Under the pieces are notes generated by a model, which was given only the letters and a program-made list of their open reading frames with translations, was not told the DNA's origin and ran no database searches. Below, piece by piece: positions 56,896-64,000 of a DNA stretch of 64,000 nucleotides; within the stretch, counting starts at the first letter, position 1, and each line of letters opens with the position of its first letter. Source of the DNA: an uncultured Sunxiuqinia sp. (GTDB taxonomy: Bacteria > Bacteroidota > Bacteroidia > Bacteroidales > Prolixibacteraceae); NCBI RefSeq assembly GCF_963678245.1, contig NZ_OY782770.1, forward strand, positions 248,001 through 312,000, in the 5' to 3' direction. The translations under genes were made by a program, and so were the position numbers.

Positions 56896-57285
56896 TTAAA
56901 CACGTCTTCTTTTCGATGGGCGGCAACCATTGTGTGGCAATGGTGTAACATCAACGATTTCAATCACTTGAATGCCCACGCTATTAATAGCTCGAATAGC
57001 TGATTCACGACCATTTCCTGGTCCTTTCACAAATACTTTAACCTTTCTTAGGCCTAGGTCATATGCAGTTTTTGCACATTCTTCAGAGGCTACCTGAGCA
57101 GCATAAGGTGTATTCTTCTTCGATCCTCTAAAACCTTTTTTACCAGCCGATGACCAAGAGATAACTTCTCCGTTACTATTAGTCAATGAGATAATGATAT
57201 TATTGAATGAAGAATGAATATGCGCCTGACCGGTAGCTTCCACATTAACAACTCTTTTCCTACTGGAACTTGTCTTTTTTGCCAT
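56896..57285 (-). CDS. rpsK: 30S ribosomal protein S11
   Basis: S11, 129 residues, located on the platform of the small subunit. The core reads [16 protein letters not shown] and the tail ends [18 protein letters not shown], both family hallmarks. It lies between rpsM and rpsD, 11 bases after rpsM. Confidence 0.98.
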   Translation of the reverse strand: MAKKTSSSRKRVVNVEATGQAHIHSSFNNIIISLTNSNGEVISWSSAGKKGFRGSKKNTPYAAQVASEECAKTAYDLGLRKVKVFVKGPGNGRESAIRAINSVGIQVIEIVDVTPLPHNGCRPSKRRRV

Positions 57286-57296
57286 AATTCAATTAA

Positions 57297-57674
57297 TTAT
57301 TTAGTGGCTTTTTTCTTATTAGCTACAGTTTTCTTTCTTCCTTTACGGGTGCGGGCATTGTTTTTTGTACTTTGTCCGCGTACAGGAAGACCGATACGGT
57401 GGCGAATACCACGATAACAACCGATATCCATCAGTCTTTTAATGTTCAACTGGTTATCAGATCGAAGTTCACCTTCGACTTTGAAATTATCATTGATCGC
57501 AGAACGAATAGCTGCAAATTGGTCATCAGTCCAATCTTGAACTTTCACATTTGGATCAACTCCAGCAGTGGCAAGGACCATGTTCGCACGACTACTTCCA
57601 ATTCCGTAGATGTAAGTCAGTGCAACTTCTCCTCTTTTATTATTAGGAATATCAACTCCAACAATACGAGCCAT
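57297..57674 (-). CDS. rpsM: 30S ribosomal protein S13
   Basis: S13, 125 residues, at the head of the small subunit near the tRNA sites. It begins [26 protein letters not shown], with the IYGIG turn typical of S13, and ends in a basic tail after [19 protein letters not shown]. It follows rpmJ in the operon. Confidence 0.98.
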   Translation of the reverse strand: MARIVGVDIPNNKRGEVALTYIYGIGSSRANMVLATAGVDPNVKVQDWTDDQFAAIRSAINDNFKVEGELRSDNQLNIKRLMDIGCYRGIRHRIGLPVRGQSTKNNARTRKGRKKTVANKKKATK

Positions 57675-57701
57675 AAATAAATTTTTTACAAAGTTAATTA
57701 A

Positions 57702-57818
57702 TTATCCCTGACGCTGTTTGAACTTCGGATTCTTTTTGTTGATCACGTACAAACGGCCTTTTCTGCGTACTATTTTGCAGTCGGCGCTGCGCTTTTTAAT
57801 GGATACTCTTACTTTCAT
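57702..57818 (-). CDS. rpmJ: 50S ribosomal protein L36, zinc-free form
   Basis: A 38-residue L36, [20 protein letters not shown], ending KFKQRQG, read directly from the minus strand between infA and rpsM. Of the zinc ligands of the common form (C11, C14, C27, H33) only C14 is kept, so this is the zinc-independent type. The gene is too short for usual gene-length cut-offs. Confidence 0.95.
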   Translation of the reverse strand: MKVRVSIKKRSADCKIVRRKGRLYVINKKNPKFKQRQG

Positions 57819-57829
57819 TATTTCGTACT

Positions 57830-58051
57830 TTAATTTTTATATCTAAAAGTAATCCTTCCTTTGGTCAAGTCATATGGAGACATCTCCACTTTCACTTTAT
57901 CACCTGGAAGAATTTTGATATAATGCATTCGCATTTTACCAGAGATATGTGCTGTTATCACGTGCCCGTTTTCAAGTTCAACTCTAAACATGGCATTTGA
58001 CAATGCTTCGATAATTGTTCCGTCTTGTTCTATTGAAGGCTGCTTTGCCAT
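57830..58051 (-). CDS. infA: Translation initiation factor IF-1
   Basis: IF-1, 73 residues, an OB-fold protein occupying the A site during initiation. [51 protein letters not shown] contains all family positions, and [19 protein letters not shown] ends it. It follows secY with 41 bases between them; no methionine aminopeptidase gene lies in that gap. Confidence 0.97.
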   Translation of the reverse strand: MAKQPSIEQDGTIIEALSNAMFRVELENGHVITAHISGKMRMHYIKILPGDKVKVEMSPYDLTKGRITFRYKN

Positions 58052-58092
58052 AAAAAATTAAATTTTAATTCTTTTTGCTTCTGTTTTTACAA

Positions 58093-59436
58093 TTACATCA
58101 TTGAACCCGCTCCACCGGTACGTCCTTTGATTCGACCTGATTTCATCAAACCATCGTAGTGACGCATCAACAAGTGACTTTCAATTTGCTGCAAAGTATC
58201 TAAAACAACACCTACCAAAATCAACAGTGAAGTACCGCCATAAAAATAGGCGAACTGTGTATTGATCCCGGCAATCATAGCAAAAGCCGGCAAAATAGTT
58301 ACAAACCCAAGGAAAATTGACCCTGGCAATGTAATACGAGACATGACCGTATCTAAGAATTCAACTGTTTTCTTTCCGGGTTTAACCCCGGGAATAAAGC
58401 CTCCATTCTTCTTCATATCTTCGGCCATCTGCACTGGATTTACTGTAATTGCCGTGTAAAAATACGTAAACAATATGACCAGTACAAATTGAGTGAAGTT
58501 ATACCAAAACCCGGTGTTATCAGCGAATGCAGCCGCAAAACCGCTTAAACTTTCCGAATTGGCAAACCCCGCAATACTCATTGGAACGAACATGATTGCC
58601 TGCGCGAAGATAATTGGCATAACGCCGGCAGCATTCACTTTCAAAGGTATATACTGACGTACTCCTCCGTATTGTTTGTTTCCTACAATACGTTTAGCAT
58701 ACTGAACCGGGATTCTGCGGGTACCTTGTACCAAAAGAATAGTTAGCATGAAAACTACAAATAGTAAAACAAACTCAACAAGGAACATAACCATACCTCC
58801 ACCTGCTTGCTCAATACGGGAAACAAATTCCTGCACAATAGCTCCAGGCAATTTGGCAATAATACCAATCATGATAATCAGTGATATACCATTCCCTATC
58901 CCATTATCGGTAATGCGCTCTCCCAACCACATAACAAACATAGATCCAGCGCACAGAATAATGGTTGATGTTACTGTGAACATCGCTCCATGAACTGCAA
59001 AGGCTGATTCTGGTAATTGATACGTTAAGTTAGTCAAATACGCAGGTGCCTGGAATAGCAAAATTAACACAGTCAGATAACGGGTTATCTGGTTAATTTT
59101 CCTTCTTCCTGATTCACCCTCTTTTTGTAATCGTTGAAAATATGGGACGGCTATTCCCATCAACTGAATCACAATTGAAGCTGAAATGTAAGGCATAATC
59201 CCTAAAGCGAAAATAGATGCATTTGAAAACGCTCCTCCTGAAAACATATCCAATAACCCCAGCAACCCATCTGAAGTTTGGTTTTCCAATTCTCCCAGCT
59301 GTGCCGGGTCAATTCCAGGTAAAGCGACATACGATCCTAATCGGTATATTAAAAGAAAGAATAATGTAATTCCCAAACGAGACCTTAAGTCTTCAATCTT
59401 ATAAATATTCTTTAGGGTTTCGATAAATTTTTTCAT
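58093..59436 (-). CDS. secY: Preprotein translocase subunit SecY
   Basis: SecY, 447 residues with ten predicted membrane helices, is the protein-conducting channel. The start MKKFIETLKNIYKIEDLRSRLGIT and the conserved RLGSYVALPGIDPAQL and GRRKINQITRYLT fit the family. It partners SecG, encoded at 17700-18059. It lies four bases after rplO in the spc operon. Confidence 0.98.
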   Translation of the reverse strand: MKKFIETLKNIYKIEDLRSRLGITLFFLLIYRLGSYVALPGIDPAQLGELENQTSDGLLGLLDMFSGGAFSNASIFALGIMPYISASIVIQLMGIAVPYFQRLQKEGESGRRKINQITRYLTVLILLFQAPAYLTNLTYQLPESAFAVHGAMFTVTSTIILCAGSMFVMWLGERITDNGIGNGISLIIMIGIIAKLPGAIVQEFVSRIEQAGGGMVMFLVEFVLLFVVFMLTILLVQGTRRIPVQYAKRIVGNKQYGGVRQYIPLKVNAAGVMPIIFAQAIMFVPMSIAGFANSESLSGFAAAFADNTGFWYNFTQFVLVILFTYFYTAITVNPVQMAEDMKKNGGFIPGVKPGKKTVEFLDTVMSRITLPGSIFLGFVTILPAFAMIAGINTQFAYFYGGTSLLILVGVVLDTLQQIESHLLMRHYDGLMKSGRIKGRTGGAGSMM

Positions 59437-59440
59437 CAGG

Positions 59441-59887
59441 TTAGAGTGTTTCTGTGGTTCCTTCTAGTTTTTCGATAGCTGCTTTTGCTGATTCAGAAAA
59501 GGCATGTGCTTTCACATCTAATTTCAACTTCAACTCGCCGTTTCCTAAAATCTTTACCCGGTCATTTTTAGCAGCCAGACCGGCACCAACCAATACCTCC
59601 ACATCAATAGCCGTTAGCTTTTTGCTTTCGGCTAATGTTTGAAGAGAATCCAGGTTAATGGCTTTATATTCTACCCTGTTTATATTCTTGAATCCGAATT
59701 TAGGCACACGGCGTTGCAATGGCATTTGCCCGCCCTCGAAACCACGTGTACGGCTATATCCTGATCTTGACTGAGCTCCTTTATGACCACGTGTTGAAGT
59801 ACCACCACGTCCAGAGCCTTGGCCACGACCAATACGCTTATCCTTTTTTACGGATCCTGCTGCAGGTTTAAGATTACTTAAATCCAT
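59441..59887 (-). CDS. rplO: 50S ribosomal protein L15
   Basis: L15, 148 residues, binds 23S rRNA. The N-terminal Gly-rich part (RIGRGQGSGRGGTSTRGHKG) is characteristic. It ends four bases before secY and follows rpmD by about 20 bases. Confidence 0.97.
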   Translation of the reverse strand: MDLSNLKPAAGSVKKDKRIGRGQGSGRGGTSTRGHKGAQSRSGYSRTRGFEGGQMPLQRRVPKFGFKNINRVEYKAINLDSLQTLAESKKLTAIDVEVLVGAGLAAKNDRVKILGNGELKLKLDVKAHAFSESAKAAIEKLEGTTETL

Positions 59888-59907
59888 AATTGTTAGCTTA
59901 AACTATT

Positions 59908-60087
59908 TTAAATTTCTTCAACTTTCAACAAATGGCTCACTTTGCTAACCATCCCCAAAATTTGTGGAGTGGCTTCTTTTTCAACAGAGTGATTCAATTT
60001 CTTAATTCCAAGTGCTTCAATTGTTGCTTTCTGCACTTTGTTGGAACCAATTTTACTTTTTACTTGAGTAATTTTTATTTTAGCCAT
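59908..60087 (-). CDS. rpmD: 50S ribosomal protein L30
   Basis: A 59-residue L30, read directly from the minus strand: MAKIKITQVKSKIG, with the family KATIEALGIKKLNHSV and ending HLLKVEEI. It is too short for usual gene-length cut-offs. It lies between rpsE (5 bases) and rplO. Confidence 0.95.
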   Translation of the reverse strand: MAKIKITQVKSKIGSNKVQKATIEALGIKKLNHSVEKEATPQILGMVSKVSHLLKVEEI

Positions 60088-60092
60088 AGTTC

Positions 60093-60608
60093 CTATCCTT
60101 TATATACTTTTCCTAAAGAAACTCCACGTTGATCAGCAACAGTATAAGCATCTCTCAGTTCGAGTAATGCGTTAAATGTTGCTTTAACCAAGTTATGAGG
60201 GTTTGACGATCCTTTTGACTTTGCGAGGATGTCATGTACTCCAACACTCTCTAATACTGCACGCATCGCACCACCGGCTTTTACTCCGGTACCTGATGAT
60301 GCAGGTTTTAAGAATACACGGGCACCACCAAATTTAGCGAGTTGCTCATGTGGGATTGTTCCTTTGTGAATAGGAATTTTCACTAAATTCTTTTTCGCAG
60401 CGTCCACCCCTTTTGCAATCGCGGTAGTTACTTCACTTGCTTTACCAAGTCCCCATCCAACAATGCCGTCTTCGTTACCTACTACAACAATTGCTGAAAA
60501 GCTGAAAGTTCTACCCCCTTTGGTCACTTTGGTTACACGATTAATTGCAACCAAACGGTCCTTAAGTTCAATGTCTGTCGTTTTGACTTTCTTAATACTT
60601 CCTGCCAT
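60093..60608 (-). CDS. rpsE: 30S ribosomal protein S5
   Basis: S5, 171 residues, acts at the decoding centre for accuracy. The N-terminal RNA-binding domain contains [22 protein letters not shown], and [17 protein letters not shown] follows. Start taken at MAGSIKKVK; two codons earlier an ATG overlaps the rplR stop (TAATG) and is equally possible. Confidence 0.95.
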   Translation of the reverse strand: MAGSIKKVKTTDIELKDRLVAINRVTKVTKGGRTFSFSAIVVVGNEDGIVGWGLGKASEVTTAIAKGVDAAKKNLVKIPIHKGTIPHEQLAKFGGARVFLKPASSGTGVKAGGAMRAVLESVGVHDILAKSKGSSNPHNLVKATFNALLELRDAYTVADQRGVSLGKVYKG

Positions 60609-60613
60609 AATCA

Positions 60614-60970
60614 TTAAAATTTAAGGCCACCTTCACGGGCAGCTTCAGCTAATTGTTTTACTCTACCGTGATACAAATATCCATTACGATCGAACACAAC
60701 ATTTTCAATTCCGGCTGTTTTCGCTTTTTCAGCTAATGCTTTTCCTACTAATGCAGCTTGATTTACTTTATTGCCTTCTTGTTCGCTGATTTCTTTATTC
60801 AATGAAGAGACCGCAAGCAAAGTGCTTCCGTCCAAATCGTTTACCAATTGGGCGTAAATTTGCTTGTTGCTTCTGAATACACTTAAACGTGGTCTTTCAG
60901 AAGTTCCGGTTACAATTTTCCGGATTCTCTTTTTAATTCTATATCTTCTTTTGTGTTTCGTTAAAGCCAT
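60614..60970 (-). CDS. rplR: 50S ribosomal protein L18
   Basis: L18, 118 residues, binds 5S r[23 protein letters not shown] is a typical basic N-terminus, and [20 protein letters not shown] is the core. It follows rplF by 14 bases; its stop overlaps a possible rpsE start. Confidence 0.97.
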   Translation of the reverse strand: MALTKHKRRYRIKKRIRKIVTGTSERPRLSVFRSNKQIYAQLVNDLDGSTLLAVSSLNKEISEQEGNKVNQAALVGKALAEKAKTAGIENVVFDRNGYLYHGRVKQLAEAAREGGLKF

Positions 60971-60984
60971 GGTTTCAAATTTTA

Positions 60985-61542
60985 CTATTTAGCAGCGGCT
61001 GACTTACCAGCTTTACGTCTTAACTCTTCACCGACAAACTTCACACCTTTTCCTTTGTATGGTTCTGGTGCTCTGAATGAACGTATTTTGGCAGCAACTT
61101 GACCGATTAACTGTTTGTCGCAGCTTTTTAAAGTTACAATTGGATTGTTTCTTTTATCGGTTACAGCTTCAACCTTAACTTCTTCTGGAAGATGTAGGTA
61201 TGTATGGTGAGAATACCCAAGTACCAAGTCTAATAGCTGTCCTTGGTTTTCGGCACGATAACCTACCCCAACAAGTTCCAATTTAATTTCAAAACCTTCG
61301 GAAACACCAAGTACCATATTGCTAACCAATGAACGGTAAAGACCGTGCAATGCACGATGTCTTTTTTGATCAGTTGGTCGTTTAACAACAACTTGGTTGT
61401 CTTCAACGGCTACTTCAATTTCCGGGTCTACCTTTTGCAAAAGCTCACCAAGTTTTCCTTTAACGCTTACTACATTTTCGTTGGAAACGTTAATGGTTAC
61501 TCCGGCTGGTATTTCGATTGGCAATTTACCTATCCTTGACAT
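60985..61542 (-). CDS. rplF: 50S ribosomal protein L6
   Basis: L6, 185 residues, near the GTPase-associated centre. The start [17 protein letters not shown] and the C-terminal [14 protein letters not shown] are conserved. It follows rpsH by 15 bases. Confidence 0.97.
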   Translation of the reverse strand: MSRIGKLPIEIPAGVTINVSNENVVSVKGKLGELLQKVDPEIEVAVEDNQVVVKRPTDQKRHRALHGLYRSLVSNMVLGVSEGFEIKLELVGVGYRAENQGQLLDLVLGYSHHTYLHLPEEVKVEAVTDKRNNPIVTLKSCDKQLIGQVAAKIRSFRAPEPYKGKGVKFVGEELRRKAGKSAAAK

Positions 61543-61557
61543 TACTATTCCTCCTTA

Positions 61558-61965
61558 TTAATAAACGTAACATAAAACTTCACCACCTACATTGAGATCG
61601 CGTGCTTCTTTGTCAGAAATCACTCCTCTGGAGGTTGATATGATTGCAACTCCCAAACCATTCAATACACGAGGGATATTATCGCTGTCGCAATATTGTC
61701 TCAAACCAGGCTTACTGATTCTTTTGATTGATTTAATGGCTGGCTGCTTTGTTTCTGGATGATATTTTAAGGCAATTTTAATGCTACCTTGGTAATTTAC
61801 ATCATCTTCAAACTTGTAGTTCAAAATATAACCTTTATCCTTCAGGATTTTGGTCATTTCCTTTTTTATGTTTGAAGCAGGGATATCAACAACACGTTGT
61901 TTTGCAGACTGTGCATTACGAACGCGTGTCAAAAAATCTGCTATAGGGTCTGTAATTTTACTCAT
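61558..61965 (-). CDS. rpsH: 30S ribosomal protein S8
   Basis: S8, 135 residues, a primary 16S rRNA-binding protein and in E. coli the spc operon regulator. The start [19 protein letters not shown] and the C-terminal [18 protein letters not shown] are hallmarks. It follows rpsN by 18 bases. Confidence 0.97.
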   Translation of the reverse strand: MSKITDPIADFLTRVRNAQSAKQRVVDIPASNIKKEMTKILKDKGYILNYKFEDDVNYQGSIKIALKYHPETKQPAIKSIKRISKPGLRQYCDSDNIPRVLNGLGVAIISTSRGVISDKEARDLNVGGEVLCYVY

Positions 61966-61983
61966 TACTTTTGTAATTATTAT

Positions 61984-62253
61984 TTACCAACTTGCTTTTT
62001 TAACACCTGGAATTAAACCTTCAGAGGCCATTTCGCGGAAATTAATCCTGCTAATTCCAAATTGGCGCATATAGCCTTTTGGACGTCCAGTTAATTTGCA
62101 ACGATTGTGCATGCGTACCTTTGATGAATTCTTAGGTAATTTTTGCAAACCTACGTAATCACCTTCTGCTTTAAGCTGAGCCCTTTTATCGGCGTATTTT
62201 TCAACAAGCTTCGCCCTTTTTACTTCGCGGGCCTTCATTGATTCTTTAGCCAT
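61984..62253 (-). CDS. rpsN: 30S ribosomal protein S14, zinc-free form
   Basis: S14, 89 residues, of the longer type without the CxxC pairs of zinc-binding S14; only one Cys is present. [20 protein letters not shown] is the conserved core and the tail ends GVKKASW. It is four bases after rplE. Confidence 0.97.
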   Translation of the reverse strand: MAKESMKAREVKRAKLVEKYADKRAQLKAEGDYVGLQKLPKNSSKVRMHNRCKLTGRPKGYMRQFGISRINFREMASEGLIPGVKKASW

Positions 62254-62256
62254 AAC

Positions 62257-62814
62257 TTAGTTCTTTTTTACGTTTTTAAAAGGTAAACCTAACTCTTTCA
62301 ATAAAGCAAAACCCTCTTCATCAGAATCTGCAGTAGTTACAAAAGTAATGTTCATACCGTTAATACGGTTAACCTTGTCAATATTGATCTCAGGGAAAAT
62401 AATTTGCTCTGGAATTCCAAGGGTGTAATTTCCTTGTCCGTCCATTTTACTTTCAATACCTCTAAAGTCACGAATACGTGGCAAAGAGATGTTGATAAGC
62501 CTTTCAAGAAATTCATACATTCTCTCTTTTCTCAGTGTCACACGTACACCGATCGGCATTTTTTTCCTCAATTTAAAGTTAGAGATGTCCTTCTTCGATT
62601 TGGTTTGGACTGCTTTTTGACCGGCAATCATTGTCATTTCCTCTGTGGCAACTTCAATGATTTTTTTGTCAGCGATAGCAGCTCCAACTCCTTGGTTTAG
62701 AACAATTTTCTCTAATTTCGGAACCTGCATAACAGATTTATAGTCAAATTCTTTCTTTAACGAAGGAATGACTTCTTCCGAATATTTTTTCTTAAGTGTT
62801 GGTGTATAAGCCAT
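62257..62814 (-). CDS. rplE: 50S ribosomal protein L5
   Basis: L5, 185 residues, holds 5S rRNA and contacts the P-site tRNA. The conserved [16 protein letters not shown] and [18 protein letters not shown] are present, with [17 protein letters not shown] near the end. Its start overlaps the rplX stop by one base. Confidence 0.97.
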   Translation of the reverse strand: MAYTPTLKKKYSEEVIPSLKKEFDYKSVMQVPKLEKIVLNQGVGAAIADKKIIEVATEEMTMIAGQKAVQTKSKKDISNFKLRKKMPIGVRVTLRKERMYEFLERLINISLPRIRDFRGIESKMDGQGNYTLGIPEQIIFPEINIDKVNRINGMNITFVTTADSDEEGFALLKELGLPFKNVKKN

Positions 62815-63137
62815 TACTTAATCTCCTCTCCAGATTTTTTAGAATAACGTACTAGTTTACCGTTGTCGGCGAGTTTACGACCGATGCGTGTTTTCCCTCC
62901 TTCTTTAGGGTCAACGTGCATTAGGTTCGAGATGTGGATTGGCGCTTCCTTTTCAACAATACCTCCCTGCGGATTTTCCGCGTTAGGTTTTGTGTGTTTC
63001 TTCACCATATTAACACCCTCCACAATTGCTCTGCCTTTTTCCCGAAATACTTCGAGAACACTGCCTTGTTTTCCTTTATCGTTTCCGGCAATGGCAACAA
63101 CGGTGTCACCTTTTTTAATGTGTAATTTTGTCTGCAT
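62814..63137 (-). CDS. rplX: 50S ribosomal protein L24
   Basis: L24, 107 residues, one of the first proteins to bind 23S rRNA in assembly. A KOW motif is visible near the N-terminus ([23 protein letters not shown]), then [20 protein letters not shown]. It follows rplN by 19 bases. Confidence 0.97.
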   Translation of the reverse strand: MQTKLHIKKGDTVVAIAGNDKGKQGSVLEVFREKGRAIVEGVNMVKKHTKPNAENPQGGIVEKEAPIHISNLMHVDPKEGGKTRIGRKLADNGKLVRYSKKSGEEIK

Positions 63138-63156
63138 TTTGATTTAATATTATGCA

Positions 63157-63522
63157 TTAAAGCACTTCAGGTGCAAGCGAAATAATTTTCATGTTTTGAT
63201 CACGAAGTTCCCTTGCAACAGGGCCAAAAATACGAGTTCCGCGCATTTCGCCTGTGTTGTTCAATAAAACGACCGCATTATCATCAAAACGGATATAAGA
63301 TCCATCTTGACGACGTACTTCTTTTTTAGTGCGAACAACAATGGCTTTAGACACAGTTCCTTTTTTCAAATCACTACCGGCAATTGAACTTTTTACAGTC
63401 ACAACAACCTTATCGCCTAGTGATGCATAACGCTTTTTTGTACCGCCTAAAACGCGAATACAAAGCACCTCTCTGGCACCACTGTTATCGGCAACTGAAC
63501 ATCTTGATTCCTGTTGTATCAT
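63157..63522 (-). CDS. rplN: 50S ribosomal protein L14
   Basis: L14, 121 residues, at the subunit interface. [22 protein letters not shown] is the family start and [17 protein letters not shown] the end. It follows rpsQ by two bases. Confidence 0.98.
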   Translation of the reverse strand: MIQQESRCSVADNSGAREVLCIRVLGGTKKRYASLGDKVVVTVKSSIAGSDLKKGTVSKAIVVRTKKEVRRQDGSYIRFDDNAVVLLNNTGEMRGTRIFGPVARELRDQNMKIISLAPEVL

Positions 63523-63524
63523 GA

Positions 63525-63782
63525 TTACTTAGCTCTTTCAATAATTTCAACTAATCTCCAACGTTTGCTTTTACTTAAAGGTCGTGTTTCCATGATCTTT
63601 ACAGTATCGCCAACGCTGCAAGTGTTTGTTTCGTCGTGGGCGTACAATTTAGTCGTCTTGTTAACGAATTTCCCGTAGATCGGGTGTTTTTCTTTTCGTT
63701 TAACTGCAACAACAATACTTTTCTCCATACTGTCGCTCACTACAACGCCAACACGTTCTTTTCTCAGATTTCTTGCTTCCAT
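63525..63782 (-). CDS. rpsQ: 30S ribosomal protein S17
   Basis: S17, 85 residues, an OB-fold 16S rRNA-binding protein. [34 protein letters not shown] is the conserved part. It follows rpmC by nine bases in the standard order. Confidence 0.97.
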   Translation of the reverse strand: MEARNLRKERVGVVVSDSMEKSIVVAVKRKEKHPIYGKFVNKTTKLYAHDETNTCSVGDTVKIMETRPLSKSKRWRLVEIIERAK

Positions 63783-63791
63783 TACTACAAA

Positions 63792-63995
63792 TTAATTCTG
63801 ATTTTGATTCAATTCCCTTTGACGCTTGATGGTCTGAAGGCGTGCAATGTTCCTGCGGGCTTCCGTGATTTTCATCGGATTATCCAACGGAGAAACTGCA
63901 TGATTCATATTTAGACGTGTCAAGGTTTCCTTTTCCAATTGGATTCTTTCCAGAATTTCCTTGTCTGTTAATTCTTTAATTTCTGATGCTTTCAT
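63792..63995 (-). CDS. rpmC: 50S ribosomal protein L29
   Basis: L29, 67 residues, near the peptide exit tunnel. MKASEIKELTDKEILERIQLEKETL is the usual start. Two ATG codons stand in tandem (63998 and 63995); the second is taken, the first overlaps the presumed rplP stop. Confidence 0.95.
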   Translation of the reverse strand: MKASEIKELTDKEILERIQLEKETLTRLNMNHAVSPLDNPMKITEARRNIARLQTIKRQRELNQNQN

Positions 63996-63997
63996 CA

Positions 63998-64000
63998 TTA
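63998..64000 (-). CDS. rplP: Probable stop codon of rplP (3' end only)
   Basis: The last three bases read TAA on the minus strand and overlap the first rpmC ATG (TAATG). In the standard S10 operon rplP precedes rpmC, so this is probably its stop. Only the stop lies in the window. Confidence 0.45.
   Translation of the reverse strand, partial: 

Overview
The window looks like a chromosomal core segment of a Bacteroidota bacterium, most likely of the order Bacteroidales/Marinilabiliales. That placement is an inference from several things: repeated Bacteroidota-type -7 boxes (TAnnTTTG), a GldF-GldG fusion, Na+-NQR with a KorA/KorB ferredoxin oxidoreductase pair, a split TonB energiser with two ExbD proteins, an L17 with a charged C-terminal tail, and weak or absent Shine-Dalgarno sequences. 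Most genes are ordinary housekeeping genes, many read on the minus strand.

Layout. 1-2400 holds the end of the Na+-NQR operon (nqrD, nqrE, nqrF). 2458-5136 has tadA and aspS, divergent from a shared promoter region, then a small cupin. 5208-7590 is an exbB / membrane protein / exbD / exbD operon, followed by tRNA-Ser(GGA). 7900-12356 has asparaginase, a TatD nuclease, an intact glutamate dehydrogenase and beside it a broken second copy. 12737-15165 has a CPBP membrane protein, a cyclophilin, a small membrane protein and kdsB. 15335-20284 is an operon-like run: sigma-54 activator, LptE-like protein, TPR-like protein, secG, then groES-groEL. 20435-29349 has a CLC antiporter, sbcCD, an FAH-family enzyme, an exonuclease and dnaN. 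29480-36617 has gldFG, lpxB, surE, rny, zapA and a coiled-coil partner. 36760-47419 has an M23 peptidase, fabD, a NifX-like protein with a cysteine tail, a 997-residue PEP-synthase-like protein, korBA and a gamma-carbonic anhydrase. 54636-64000 is the spc/alpha ribosomal operon (rpmC to rplQ with secY, infA and rpoA).

The one clearly accessory stretch is about 48471-52353. It holds a 0.9-kb decayed intergenic region, a small lipoprotein gene coupled stop-to-start to a radical SAM/SPASM enzyme, a group II intron 3' relic (domain V and VI) abutting the radical SAM stop codon, and a serine hydrolase. The radical SAM/lipoprotein pair is the best candidate for an incompletely described system: it resembles a known but functionally uncharacterised family pair in Bacteroidota, possibly making a modified, surface-tethered lipoprotein.

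Other points worth a look are the glutamate dehydrogenase pseudogene with an in-frame 136-codon deletion and an amber codon, the CLC-F fluoride-antiporter signature, the 21-bp-spaced direct repeats before the CPBP gene, a -24/-12-like element before groES, and a structured hairpin between zapA and rny. All family names come from reading the translated sequence; no database search was made.
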